64,000 nucleotides of DNA from assembly GCF_003731765.1 (NCBI RefSeq), contig NZ_MOAL01000008.1, positions 434,001-498,000 on the forward strand, in the 5' to 3' direction. A program made the translations under genes and the position numbers. Below, piece by piece: positions 31,615 through 39,965 of this stretch. The stretch's first letter is position 1. Every line of letters starts with the position of its first letter. The notes under the pieces were generated by a model. The model was given only the letters and a program-made list of their open reading frames with translations, searched no databases and was not told the origin of the DNA. Source of the stretch: Pseudomonas chlororaphis. Its GTDB lineage: Bacteria; Pseudomonadota; Gammaproteobacteria; Pseudomonadales; Pseudomonadaceae.

Positions 31615-33090
31615 ATGACCGTGCTCAAAGCACTCAAGAAAATCTTCGGTAAAAGCGAGGCTGAGCAGCTCGCGCCAAGCACCAGCACCTCTTCCCACAG
31701 CCCCAGCAGCCGCACCGACGGCCCTCAGCCGGGTCAGGACGTGCCTGCTACCGCAGCCCAACAAGAGCCGGTGCACCCATCGACCCCCTCGCCCGCCGCG
31801 GCCCAAGCGCGCAGTGAAAAGCCCAAGCCCGAGCAGCCACGTCGCGAACGTGCGCCCAAGCCGGTGGTCATCCCCTGGAAGCTCGAAGACTTCGCGGTCG
31901 AACCCCAGGAAGGCAAAACCCGTTTCCACGACTTCAAGCTCGCGCCGGAACTGATGCACGCGATCCAGGACCTGGGCTTCCCGTACTGCACGCCGATCCA
32001 GGCCCAGGTACTGGGCTTTACCCTGGCGGGCAAAGACGCCATCGGCCGCGCCCAGACCGGCACCGGCAAGACCGCCGCGTTCCTGATCTCGATCATCACC
32101 CAGCTGCTGCAAACCCCGCCGCCCAAAGAACGCTACATGGGCGAGCCCCGCGCACTGATCATCGCGCCGACCCGGGAACTGGTGGTGCAGATCGCCAAGG
32201 ACGCCGAGGCCCTGACCAAATACACCGGCCTCAACGTGATGACCTTCGTCGGCGGCATGGACTTCGATAAACAACTCAAGCACCTCGAAGCGCGCCACTG
32301 CGACATCCTGGTTGCCACTCCGGGCCGCCTGCTGGACTTCAACCAGCGCGGCGACGTGCACCTGGACATGGTTGAAGTGATGGTGCTCGACGAAGCCGAC
32401 CGCATGCTCGACATGGGCTTTATCCCGCAAGTGCGTCAGATCATTCGCCAGACGCCGCCCAAGAGCGAACGTCAGACCCTGCTGTTCTCCGCCACCTTCA
32501 CCGAAGACGTGATGAACCTAGCCAAGCAGTGGACCACCGACCCGTCCATCGTCGAGATCGAGTCCGAGAACGTCGCCAGCGAAAACGTCGAGCAGCATAT
32601 TTATGCTGTGGCCGGCGCCGACAAGTACAAGCTGCTATACAACCTGGTCACCGACAACGGCTGGGAACGGGTCATGGTCTTCGCCAACCGCAAGGACGAA
32701 GTGCGGCGCATCGAAGAACGCCTGGTACGCGATGGCGTGAACGCTGCCCAGTTGTCCGGCGACGTGCCGCAGCACAAGCGCATCAAGACCCTGGAAGGCT
32801 TCCGCGAAGGCAAGATCCGCGTGCTGGTGGCCACTGATGTGGCAGGCCGTGGCATCCACATCGACGGCATCAGCCACGTGATCAACTTCACCCTGCCTGA
32901 AGTGCCGGACGATTACGTACACCGTATCGGCCGTACCGGTCGTGCCGGGGCTGAAGGCGTGTCCATCAGTTTTGCCGGTGAAGACGACTCCTACCAGTTG
33001 CCGTCCATCGAAGCCCTGTTGGGTCGCAAGATCAGCTGCGAGACGCCGCCCACTGTGCTGCTGCGCCCCGTAGAGCGCAAACGCCCGTAA
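31615..33090 (+). CDS. rhlB: DEAD-box ATP-dependent RNA helicase RhlB
   Basis: The 491-residue helicase unwinds structured RNA, typically with RNase E/PNPase in decay. After a Ser/Pro/Glu-rich N-terminal extension (about residues 12-85) come the Q motif (FPYCTPIQAQ), motif I AQTGTGKT, Ia PTREL, Ib TPGR, II DEAD, III SAT, V VATDVAGRGI and VI HRIGRTGRAG. ATG 31615 is used; GTG 31621 is an alternative. It has a strong terminator and immediately precedes the dau operon. Confidence 0.95.
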   Translation: MTVLKALKKIFGKSEAEQLAPSTSTSSHSPSSRTDGPQPGQDVPATAAQQEPVHPSTPSPAAAQARSEKPKPEQPRRERAPKPVVIPWKLEDFAVEPQEGKTRFHDFKLAPELMHAIQDLGFPYCTPIQAQVLGFTLAGKDAIGRAQTGTGKTAAFLISIITQLLQTPPPKERYMGEPRALIIAPTRELVVQIAKDAEALTKYTGLNVMTFVGGMDFDKQLKHLEARHCDILVATPGRLLDFNQRGDVHLDMVEVMVLDEADRMLDMGFIPQVRQIIRQTPPKSERQTLLFSATFTEDVMNLAKQWTTDPSIVEIESENVASENVEQHIYAVAGADKYKLLYNLVTDNGWERVMVFANRKDEVRRIEERLVRDGVNAAQLSGDVPQHKRIKTLEGFREGKIRVLVATDVAGRGIHIDGISHVINFTLPEVPDDYVHRIGRTGRAGAEGVSISFAGEDDSYQLPSIEALLGRKISCETPPTVLLRPVERKRP

Positions 33091-33108
33091 CGGCCAACGC
33101 GCCCGACA

Positions 33109-33141
33109 AAAAACGCAGCCCTCGCCGGCTGCGTTTTTTTT
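33109..33141 (+). terminator. Rho-independent terminator of rhlB
   Basis: AAACGCAGCC (33111-33120) pairs perfectly with GGCTGCGTTT (33127-33136) around CTCGCC and runs into eight T residues. It insulates the dauB promoter, which starts just downstream. Confidence 0.9.
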
Positions 33142-33151
33142 CGCCTGGAGA

Positions 33152-33182
33152 TTGCGATAGATATCTAAAAGTCCATAATGGA
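33152..33182 (+). promoter_or_regulatory. dauB promoter with overlapping palindromic operator
   Basis: TTGCGA (33152-33157), a 16-base spacer and CATAAT (33174-33179, five of six) form a sigma70-type promoter. The palindrome TCCAT-A-ATGGA (33172-33182) covers the -10, preceded by AAAAG. The same motif overlaps the -10 of the binding-protein gene at 36995-37005. The likely binder is DauR. Confidence 0.65.
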
Positions 33183-33218
33183 AAAATTAGTTTACTCACA
33201 ACTTCAAGGGAACGCCGC

Positions 33219-34178
33219 ATGTCCAGCACGCCTTATGTGATTGCCCAGCCCCAAGCCCAGGCGCTTCTGGCGCGCATCGACGTGCCGCAGATCCTGCGCA
33301 AGCTGTTCCGTGACCTGGCGGCCGGGCAGGCGGTGCAACCAGCCCAACAGTTGGTCGAGTTTCCCCAGGGCGGGGGCGACTTCATCAATTACCTGGGGGT
33401 GCTGGCCGAGGATCGGGTCTACGGGGTCAAGACCTCGCCCTACATCGTGCGCAACGAGGGGCCACTGGTCACCGCCTGGACCCTGCTGATGTCCATGGAC
33501 AGAGGCCAGCCTCTGCTGCTCTGCGATGCCGGCGAACTGACCACGGCCCGCACCGCCGCGACCACGGCGGTGGCGGTCGACGCCCTGGCCAGGCAAGACG
33601 CCCGGCACCTGTGCATCATCGGCAGCGGCCCGGTGGCCCTGGCGCACCTGCATTACGTCAAAGGCCTGCGGCCGTGGCAGAGCATCCGCCTGTACTCCCC
33701 GAGCCTGGCCGCCAAAACCGCCGAGGAGCGCGCCCGTCTCAGCGCCCTGGACCCACGCCTGAGCCTGGCCGACAGCCGCGACGAGGCAGTGCAGGACGCA
33801 GATGTGATCATGCTCTGCACCTCTTCCGCCGGCCCGGTGCTGGACCCGCGAGAGCTGTCCAAGCCGGCGCTGATCACCTCCATCAGCACCAATGCGCCAC
33901 GCGCCCATGAAGTGCCGCCGCAATCCCTGGCGACCCTACAGGTGTACTGTGATTACCGCCGCACGACCCCTGGCTCGGCCGGGGAGATGCTGATTGCCGG
34001 CGAACAACATGGCTGGGACCCACAGGCGATCATTGGCGACCTGCCGGAGCTGCTCAGCGGCCAGACGCCGACAGCAGACCCTCAGCGTCATGTGTTCTTC
34101 CGCTCCATCGGCCTGGGCCTGGAAGACATCGCCCTGGCCAACGCTCTCTACCGTCTGCAACAGCACACCACCTTATAA
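33219..34178 (+). CDS. dauB: NAD(P)H-dependent anabolic L-arginine dehydrogenase DauB (ornithine cyclodeaminase/mu-crystallin family)
   Basis: DauB reduces 2-ketoarginine/iminoarginine plus ammonia to L-arginine, completing D-to-L arginine conversion with DauA. The 319-residue protein has an N-terminal dimerisation half (YVIAQPQAQALLARIDVPQI) with the substrate-side GVKTSPYIVRNEGPLVTAW, the Rossmann motif IIGSGPVALAHLHY near residue 130, and TRTAATTAVAVDALA before it. The assignment rests on family plus the exact rhlB-dauB-dauA-dauR order of P. aeruginosa PA3861-PA3864. Confidence 0.9.
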   Translation: MSSTPYVIAQPQAQALLARIDVPQILRKLFRDLAAGQAVQPAQQLVEFPQGGGDFINYLGVLAEDRVYGVKTSPYIVRNEGPLVTAWTLLMSMDRGQPLLLCDAGELTTARTAATTAVAVDALARQDARHLCIIGSGPVALAHLHYVKGLRPWQSIRLYSPSLAAKTAEERARLSALDPRLSLADSRDEAVQDADVIMLCTSSAGPVLDPRELSKPALITSISTNAPRAHEVPPQSLATLQVYCDYRRTTPGSAGEMLIAGEQHGWDPQAIIGDLPELLSGQTPTADPQRHVFFRSIGLGLEDIALANALYRLQQHTTL

Positions 34179-34259
34179 GCAGCCCTGTGAACGGCGCTCA
34201 TGGCCACCGAGCGCCGAGCCCCCCGCGTCGCGGCACCACCCCTTGTTTCGGAGACTCGA

Positions 34260-35387
34260 ATGACCCAGGCAGACTTCATCATCATTGGCGGCGGTATTGC
34301 CGGGGCCTCCACCGGTTACTGGCTGTCGCGCCACGGCCGGGTCATCGTGCTGGAGCGTGAATCCCACCCGGCCTATCACTCCACCGGTCGTTCCGCCGCG
34401 CTGTACACCGCCGCCTACGGCACCGCCCAGGTACGCGCCCTGACCCTGGCCAGCCGCGACTTCTTCGACGCCCCGCCCGAGGGCTTCTGCGAGCACCCGT
34501 TACTGACCCCACGGGGCGAGATGACCGTGGACTTCACCGGCGACCCAGACGAACTCAACCGGCAATACCTGAGCGCCAAGGCCTCGGTCCCGGAGATGCA
34601 GTTGCTCAGTGCCGACGAGGCCTGCGCACGCCTGCCGATCCTGCGCCGCGACAAAGTCCACGGCGCACTCTACGACCCCAGCGCCAGCGACATCGACACC
34701 GATGCCCTGCACCAGGGCTACCTGCGGGGCATTCGCCGCAATCAGGGCCAGGTGCACACCGACTGTGAAGTCCAGGGCCTGCTGCGCGACGCCGAAGGCC
34801 AGTGGCACGTGAGCACCCAAGGCGCGCACTTCAGCGCGCCCCTCCTGATCAACGCCGCCGGCGCCTGGGCCGACCAGGTCGGTGTCCTCGCCGGTGCCCG
34901 GTCGCTGGGCCTGCAACCCAAGCGCCGCGCGGCGTTTATCTTCCCGGGCCCCGAAGGCCTGGACATTCACCACTGGCCGATGCTGGTGAGCCTCGACGAA
35001 TCCTTCTATATGAAGCCTGACGCCGGCATGTTCCTCGGCTCACCGGCCAACGCCGACCCGGTCGAACCCCACGATGTGCAGCCCGAAGAACTGGACATCG
35101 CCATGGGCATCTACCAGATCGAGGAAGCCACCACCCTGACCATCCGCCGCCCGACCCGCACGTGGGCCGGCCTGCGCAGCTTTGTCAGTGATGGCGACTT
35201 GCTGTCCGGCTTCGACCCGTTGGTGCCCGGCCTGTTCTGGGTCGCGGCGCAAGGCGGCTATGGCATCCAGACCTCCCCGGCCATGGGCCAGGCCAGCGCC
35301 GCCCTGGTGCGTGGCGAAGCCCTGCCTGAAGCCCTGACCCGCTTCGGCCTCAATGCCGCCATGCTCTCCCCTGCACGCCTGGGCTGA
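34260..35387 (+). CDS. dauA: FAD-dependent D-arginine dehydrogenase DauA
   Basis: DauA oxidises D-arginine and other D-amino acids to imino acids, passing electrons to the respiratory chain. The 375-residue product from ATG 34260 has the dinucleotide motif FIIIGGGIAGASTG and the flavin-site YHSTGRSAALYTAAYG. Glu87 (PRGEMTVDF), Arg222 (LQPKRRAAF) and AAQGGYGIQTSPAMG near the C terminus match what I remember of P. aeruginosa DauA, which is also 375 residues. Position 48 is Leu, where I recall an active-site-loop His. GGAG lies close upstream. It follows dauB by 81 bases. Confidence 0.9.
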   Translation: MTQADFIIIGGGIAGASTGYWLSRHGRVIVLERESHPAYHSTGRSAALYTAAYGTAQVRALTLASRDFFDAPPEGFCEHPLLTPRGEMTVDFTGDPDELNRQYLSAKASVPEMQLLSADEACARLPILRRDKVHGALYDPSASDIDTDALHQGYLRGIRRNQGQVHTDCEVQGLLRDAEGQWHVSTQGAHFSAPLLINAAGAWADQVGVLAGARSLGLQPKRRAAFIFPGPEGLDIHHWPMLVSLDESFYMKPDAGMFLGSPANADPVEPHDVQPEELDIAMGIYQIEEATTLTIRRPTRTWAGLRSFVSDGDLLSGFDPLVPGLFWVAAQGGYGIQTSPAMGQASAALVRGEALPEALTRFGLNAAMLSPARLG

Positions 35388-35476
35388 ACCGCGCCTCAGG
35401 TGACGCGCCCACGCGATTGCGGCACACTCCCAGCGCCCTGCCTGACAGGGCGCTGACGCCGCTTGGAGCTTTCACC

Positions 35477-36103
35477 ATGACATCCCCCACACAGGACCCG
35501 GCCCTGGACAATTTCCGCGCCATCGCCGACGCCATTGCCACCCTGTTCTTCCCCCATGCCGAAGTGGTGATCCACGACCTGCGCACGCAGAAGATCGACT
35601 ACATCGCCAACAACATTTCCAAACGAGAAGTGGGCGACGACGCAGCGCTGGAAGACATGCTGAGCGAGGACGTCAGCGAACGTAATATCGGGCCTTACGA
35701 AAAGCTCAACTGGGATGGTCAGAAAATTCGCAGTCTGAGCAGCGTGCTGCGCGACAGCCAAGGCCAACCGCTGGCGGTGCTGTGCATCAACCTGAATATT
35801 TCCCTGTTCGAGAACGCCAAGGCCGCCCTGGACCTGTTTCTGTCGCCGAGCAAACTGATCCCGCAGCCGGATTCTTTATTCCGCGATGACTGGCAAGAGC
35901 GAATCAACACCTTCCTGCACAACTGGCTGCGCGAGCGCCAGCTAGGCCTGAACCTGCTTAACCGCGACCACAAGCGCGAGCTGGTGCTGGCCCTGCATGC
36001 CGAAGGCGCCTTCAAGGGCAAAAGCGCCTCCAACTATGTGGCCAACGTGCTGAACATGGGGCGGGCGACGGTGTACAAGCACCTCAAGGAGCTCAAGAGC
36101 TGA
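35477..36103 (+). CDS. dauR: YheO-type PAS/HTH transcriptional regulator, DauR
   Basis: DauR represses dauBAR and is relieved by arginine in P. aeruginosa. The 208-residue product from ATG 35477 has an N-terminal YheO-like PAS domain (about residues 10-120: FPHAEVVIHDLRTQKIDYIANNISKRE in outline, GQPLAVLCINLNISLFENA). A C-terminal helix-turn-helix (about 150-205) follows: RELVLALHAEGAFKGKSASNYVANVLNMGRATVYKHLKELK in outline. GGAGC at 35465 precedes the ATG. It is third in the operon after dauA. The candidate operator lies over the dauB -10 box. Confidence 0.9.
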   Translation: MTSPTQDPALDNFRAIADAIATLFFPHAEVVIHDLRTQKIDYIANNISKREVGDDAALEDMLSEDVSERNIGPYEKLNWDGQKIRSLSSVLRDSQGQPLAVLCINLNISLFENAKAALDLFLSPSKLIPQPDSLFRDDWQERINTFLHNWLRERQLGLNLLNRDHKRELVLALHAEGAFKGKSASNYVANVLNMGRATVYKHLKELKS

Positions 36104-36140
36104 GCCCGCCTCTGTAGAGGATCGCCGACAGGCGCTGGGA

Positions 36141-36917
36141 TCAATCGCCGTAAATGTCCGACTTGAAGTACTTGGCCTGGATCTTCTGGTATTCGCCATT
36201 GGCACGAATCCCGTCGATGGCCTGGTTCAGCTCCCCCAACAGTTCCTTGTTGCCTTTGCGCACGGCAATCCCAGCGCCTTCGCCGACGTATTTCGGATCT
36301 TTCAACTCTGGCCCGACAAAGGCATAACCCGCTCCGCGTGGCATGGATAGAAAGTCTTCCAGCGGAATGGTGTCGGCAAAGATCGCGTCCAGGCGAGCGG
36401 ACGCCAGGTCCATGTAAATCTCTTCGTTGTTGCTGTAGCGCACCACCTTGATGCCCTTGGGCTCGAGGACTTCAGTGGCATAACGGTCGGTGGTGGTGGC
36501 GCGCTGTACACCAATGGTCTTGCCCTTGAGGCTGGAGTACTGGTCATCCACCACCGCGCCCTGCTTCATCACCAGGCGCGACGAGGTGAAGTAGTACTTA
36601 TGAGTGAAATCCACGGATTTCTTGCGCTCTTCGGTGATGGTCATCGACGACAGCGCGGCATCGATTTTCTTCACCTTCAACGACGGAATCAGCCCGTCGA
36701 ACTCGCCTTCGATCCACTCGCACTTGACCTGCATCTGCGCGCACAAGGCATTGCCGATGTCGTAGTCAAAGCCGCTGATCTTGCCCTCGGACGTCTTGAA
36801 CGCAAACGGTGGGTAGGCGGCTTCAATGCCGATGCGCAGAGTTTTCTCAGCGGCGAACACGCTACTGCAGGCCAACAGGCTGAAGGCCAGGCCAGTGATC
36901 AGGGGAAGCTTCTTCAT
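36141..36917 (-). CDS. Periplasmic basic-amino-acid-binding protein (Lys/Arg/Orn type)
   Basis: The 258-residue protein has a Sec signal (MKKLPLITGLAFSLLACSSVFA) and the LAO/ArgT-type core: LRIGIEAAYPPFAFKTSEGK, ISGFDYDIGNALCAQMQVKCEW, FDGLIPSLKVKKIDAALSSM and ITEERKKSVDFTHKYY. It is convergent with dauR and corresponds in position to PA3865 of PAO1. No permease or ATPase lies next to it, so it must use another transporter. Its promoter carries the same palindrome as dauB, suggesting that arginine enantiomers or related basic amino acids are ligands. Confidence 0.9.
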   Translation of the reverse strand: MKKLPLITGLAFSLLACSSVFAAEKTLRIGIEAAYPPFAFKTSEGKISGFDYDIGNALCAQMQVKCEWIEGEFDGLIPSLKVKKIDAALSSMTITEERKKSVDFTHKYYFTSSRLVMKQGAVVDDQYSSLKGKTIGVQRATTTDRYATEVLEPKGIKVVRYSNNEEIYMDLASARLDAIFADTIPLEDFLSMPRGAGYAFVGPELKDPKYVGEGAGIAVRKGNKELLGELNQAIDGIRANGEYQKIQAKYFKSDIYGD

Positions 36918-36994
36918 GGGGTTTCTCGCTGGAGTTGTTGGTTTGGCAAGACAGAAGAAAAAGTAAACGCACAGCCATATTTTGTACTTGTAAT

Positions 36995-37026
36995 TCCATA
37001 TTGGACTTTTGTGTATTTTACGTCAA
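36995..37026 (-). promoter_or_regulatory. Promoter and DauR-like operator of the binding-protein gene
   Basis: On the minus strand TTGACG (37021-37026), a 17-base spacer and CAATAT (36998-37003) form the promoter. TCCA-ATA-TGGA (36995-37005) is a palindrome over the -10 and is preceded by AAAAG, as in the dauB promoter. Confidence 0.6.
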
Positions 37027-37153
37027 TGCGACACGCATACTGGATTCGCGCTAAGGCTTGCGCACAGGGATTGCGTACGTGAGGAAAGGAAAACAAGGCG
37101 CAGGAAGCGTAATCGCCGGAATGCCGGCGATTAGCGGTGGCTCAGGGGCGAGC

Positions 37154-37606
37154 TCAGGCTTTCCAGCGGTCGGCGGCCGCGTGATCGCTGTCGCGCCCTT
37201 CCACCCAGCGCGGGCCGTCGCTGGTCTGCTCTTTTTTCCAGAAAGGAGCGCGGGTCTTCAGGTAGTCCATGACAAAGGCGCAAGCATCGAAGGCCGCCTG
37301 GCGGTGGGCGCTGGCGGCGCCGACAAACACAATGGGTTCGCCCGGCTCCAATGCCCCGACGCGGTGCAACACTTCGAGCTTGAGCAGCGGCCAGCGTTGC
37401 TGCGCCTCGTCGGCGATCTTGCCCAAGGCCTTTTCAGTCATGCCCGGGTAATGCTCAAGAAACATGCCCGCTACATCGCGCCCGTCATTGAAGTCGCGCA
37501 CGTAGCCGACAAAGCTCACCACCGCCCCCACGCCCACATCGGCGGCGTGCATGGCGTTGACTTCCGCGCCGGGGTCAAAGGCCCCGGCCTGCACCCGAAT
37601 CGCCAT
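37154..37606 (-). CDS. moaE: Molybdopterin synthase catalytic subunit
   Basis: MoaE with MoaD inserts two sulfurs into precursor Z to make molybdopterin. The 150-residue protein shows VGAVVSFVGYVRDFNDGRDV, LEHYPGMTEKALGKIADEA, RVGALEPGEPIVFVGAASAHR and the active-site Lys region MDYLKTRAPFWKKEQTSDG. It is the last gene of moaC-moaD-moaE, one base after moaD. Confidence 0.96.
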   Translation of the reverse strand: MAIRVQAGAFDPGAEVNAMHAADVGVGAVVSFVGYVRDFNDGRDVAGMFLEHYPGMTEKALGKIADEAQQRWPLLKLEVLHRVGALEPGEPIVFVGAASAHRQAAFDACAFVMDYLKTRAPFWKKEQTSDGPRWVEGRDSDHAAADRWKA

Positions 37607-37607
37607 T

Positions 37608-37850
37608 TCAGCCCCCGGTCACTGTGGGAAAAAACGCCACTTCGTCGCCGTCCGCCAAGGGTTCGTCCAATGGGCACAGGTCTTCGTTGCGGGCACACAT
37701 CAGATTCTGCCCATTCAGCACCTGAGCTCCGTGTGCCTGGGCCAGATGCGCACGCAGTGCCTCGACGCTGGCGAACTCCCCTTCCACTTGCAGCCCGTCG
37801 GTGCCCAGCGCTTCACGGTAACGGGCGAAATACTTGACGTTGATCTTCAT
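37608..37850 (-). CDS. moaD: Molybdopterin synthase sulfur-carrier subunit
   Basis: An 80-residue ubiquitin-fold protein that carries a thiocarboxylate on its C-terminal Gly-Gly (AFFPTVTGG). It begins MKINVKYFARYREALGTDGL, with the typical DEPLADGDEVAFFPTVTGG end. Its ATG overlaps the moaC stop by four bases (ATGA), indicating translational coupling. Confidence 0.95.
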   Translation of the reverse strand: MKINVKYFARYREALGTDGLQVEGEFASVEALRAHLAQAHGAQVLNGQNLMCARNEDLCPLDEPLADGDEVAFFPTVTGG

Positions 37851-38320
37851 GCCTCACCTGCCTGGTAATGGCCGCTCTTGCCGCCGAGCTTCTCCAGCAG
37901 GCGCACGTTTTCGATGATCATGCCCCGGTCCACGGCCTTGCACATGTCATAGATCGTCAGCGCGGCGACGCTGGCGGCGGTCAAGGCCTCCATCTCCACC
38001 CCGGTCTGCCCGGACAGCTTGCAGCGCGCCTGGATGCGCACCGCGTCGACCCCTTCGGCGCTCAACTCGACCTTGACGCTGGTGAGCATCAGTGGATGGC
38101 ACAACGGGATCAGGTCACTGGTTTTCTTCGCCGCCTGGATCCCGGCGATCCGCGCCACGGCGAACACATCCCCTTTGGGGTGGCCCCCGCTGACGATCAT
38201 TTGCAGGGTTTCGGGGCGCATGCGCACCCGGGCTTCAGCCACTGCCTCACGGAACGTCACGGCTTTTTCGGTGACGTCGACCATGTTGGCGCGGCCTTGG
38301 GAATCGAGATGAGTCAGCAC
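37847..38320 (-). CDS. moaC: Cyclic pyranopterin monophosphate synthase
   Basis: MoaC converts 3',8-cH2GTP to cyclic pyranopterin monophosphate (precursor Z). The 157-residue product from GTG 38320 (LTHLDSQGRANMVDVTEK) contains IPLCHPLMLTSVKVEL, TGVEMEALTAASVAALTIYDMCKAVDR with the conserved acid and Lys residues, and KSGHY at the end. AGGAG lies 7 bases before the GTG. An open frame to 38344 is not needed. Confidence 0.96.
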   Translation of the reverse strand: MLTHLDSQGRANMVDVTEKAVTFREAVAEARVRMRPETLQMIVSGGHPKGDVFAVARIAGIQAAKKTSDLIPLCHPLMLTSVKVELSAEGVDAVRIQARCKLSGQTGVEMEALTAASVAALTIYDMCKAVDRGMIIENVRLLEKLGGKSGHYQAGEA

Positions 38321-38483
38321 GGGGTTACTCCTAATCAGGAGCAAGGATTGTAAACCTGCAGGTCAATTTTCCGCACGGTTGATTGCTCGGGCGATCAGCC
38401 CGGCGAATACCGCGCATCAGAACAACGAATTGGCCGCCGCACGCGCCGCCACGTACAAAACAGCGCCCCTTAGGAGAGTTTTC

Positions 38484-38933
38484 ATGACGCTGTTTATCCC
38501 GATATTCCTCAGCCTGCTGGCCGGTTTTGCCGTGCCCCTGCAAGCCGGTACCAATGCCCGGCTGGGCCAGTTGCTTGGCCACCCGCTGTGGGCCACCGGC
38601 GTTTCGCTGATGATCAGCCTGCTGGCCCTGGCGCTGATCCTGATCTTTATCAAGGTGCCGCGCCCCAACCTGGTCGCTGCCCTGCAAAACGGCCCCTGGT
38701 GGATCTGGATGGGCGGCATCGCCGGGGTCTTCTACATCACCACCGCACTGCTCATCGCCCCGCGCCTGGGGGCCCTGAACTTCATCATGGCGGTGATCGT
38801 CGGCCAACTGGCGATCTCCCTGATCATCGATCGCTTCGGTCTGGTGGGCCTGCCCCAGCGTGAGGTCAGCCTGAAGAAACTCATGGGGGTGGCGATCGTG
38901 ATCGTCGGTTTTCTCATCACTACCCGGGCTTAA
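38484..38933 (+). CDS. DMT-type small membrane transporter, YdcZ (DUF606) family
   Basis: The 149-residue protein consists of five predicted membrane helices: FIPIFLSLLAGFAVPLQAG, then VSLMISLLALALILIFI, WIWMGGIAGVFYITTALLIA, FIMAVIVGQLAISLIIDRFG and LMGVAIVIVGFLIT. The QAGTNARLG turn after helix 1 is the family hallmark. Members are half-size drug/metabolite transporters with unknown substrates. GGAG lies 7 bases upstream. It is convergent with the LysR gene, the two stop codons overlapping by four bases. Confidence 0.88.
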   Translation: MTLFIPIFLSLLAGFAVPLQAGTNARLGQLLGHPLWATGVSLMISLLALALILIFIKVPRPNLVAALQNGPWWIWMGGIAGVFYITTALLIAPRLGALNFIMAVIVGQLAISLIIDRFGLVGLPQREVSLKKLMGVAIVIVGFLITTRA

Positions 38934-39850
38934 GCGGGGCCTTGGGCAATCACCTGCCGCACTTGTTCGCGCAGCCAGGCATGGGCCGGGTCATCGTCAA
39001 AGCGTTGATGCCAGATCTGCACAAAGGGAAAAGGCGGAATCGCCAAAGGCGGGCTCAGCTGGATCAACTGCGGATTGAGCAAGACCTCATCCAGGGTCCG
39101 GGTGGCCACGGTGAGGATCAGGTCCGTGCCGTGGATCATCCCCGGTGCTGTTCCCCAATGGGGCACGCTGACCGCGATATGCCGCTGCAACCCCAGGCCA
39201 CGCAGGGCGGTATCCACTTCACCCTGGGCGCTGCCGTCCATCGACACCAGCAGATGGGGGCGTGACAGGTAGCCCGGCAAGTCGAGTACGCCGTGGTCGG
39301 CCAAGGTGCTGCGGTCCAGCAGGCAGGAAAAGGTTTCCTCGAACAACACTTCACTGACGATCTGCGCCGCGACACTCGGAAACACCCCCAGGGCCAGGTC
39401 GATCTTGCCTTGGGCGACCTGCTCAAGCATGCCGTGGCGGCTGCCCTGAGTGACCACCAGCCGGGTATTGGGCGCCTGCTCGCGCAAGCGCACCAGCAGC
39501 CTGGGCAGCACAATGGCCGCACCGTAGTCGGACATCGCCAAGTGGAACACCCGCTGGGAGCTGGCGGGGTCGAAATCCAGGGACTTGCCGAGCAGGCCTT
39601 CGATCTGGCTGAGGATCTCCCGCAACGGCGCCTGGAGGTTCTGCGCCTGAACACTGAGCACCACTTCACTGCCCTGGCGGATCAGGATCGGGTCGTCCAG
39701 CAACGCACGCAACTTGCCCAGGGAGTGGCTGATGGCCGGCTGGCTCAGGTGCAGGCGCTCACCGGTGCGGGTCACGTGCTTCTCGGTCAGCAGGGCATCG
39801 AGCACCACCAGCAAATTCAGGTCGATATTGCGCAGGGAAACGGTGGCCAT
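38930..39850 (-). CDS. LysR-family transcriptional regulator
   Basis: The 306-residue product from ATG 39850 (MATVSLRNIDLNLLVVLDAL) has the LysR HTH (about residues 7-66: RTGERLHLSQPAISHSLGKLRALLDDPILIR in outline) and the effector-binding half (QRVFHLAMSDYGAAIVLPRL). The NIDLNLLVVLDALL start is the NodD/SyrM-like style. A TTG at 39865 would extend it by five residues. Its target is unknown; the tail-to-tail YdcZ gene is only a candidate. Confidence 0.9.
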   Translation of the reverse strand: MATVSLRNIDLNLLVVLDALLTEKHVTRTGERLHLSQPAISHSLGKLRALLDDPILIRQGSEVVLSVQAQNLQAPLREILSQIEGLLGKSLDFDPASSQRVFHLAMSDYGAAIVLPRLLVRLREQAPNTRLVVTQGSRHGMLEQVAQGKIDLALGVFPSVAAQIVSEVLFEETFSCLLDRSTLADHGVLDLPGYLSRPHLLVSMDGSAQGEVDTALRGLGLQRHIAVSVPHWGTAPGMIHGTDLILTVATRTLDEVLLNPQLIQLSPPLAIPPFPFVQIWHQRFDDDPAHAWLREQVRQVIAQGPA

Positions 39851-39921
39851 CCGGTTATTTTCCAACGGGGACGCTCAACGGCGGGCCCGCAGAATAACCC
39901 AGCCCGCCGCCCGGAAAGAAA

Positions 39922-39948
39922 AACGGGCGACCCGCAGGCCGCCCGTTG
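39922..39948 (-). terminator. Terminator of the phoH-like gene
   Basis: AACGGGCG (39922-39929) pairs with CGCCCGTT (39940-39947). Leftward the stem runs into TTTTTCTTTCC. It lies just after the PhoH gene stop. Confidence 0.8.
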
Positions 39949-39965
39949 AAGTGAAGGTTGAGGGT

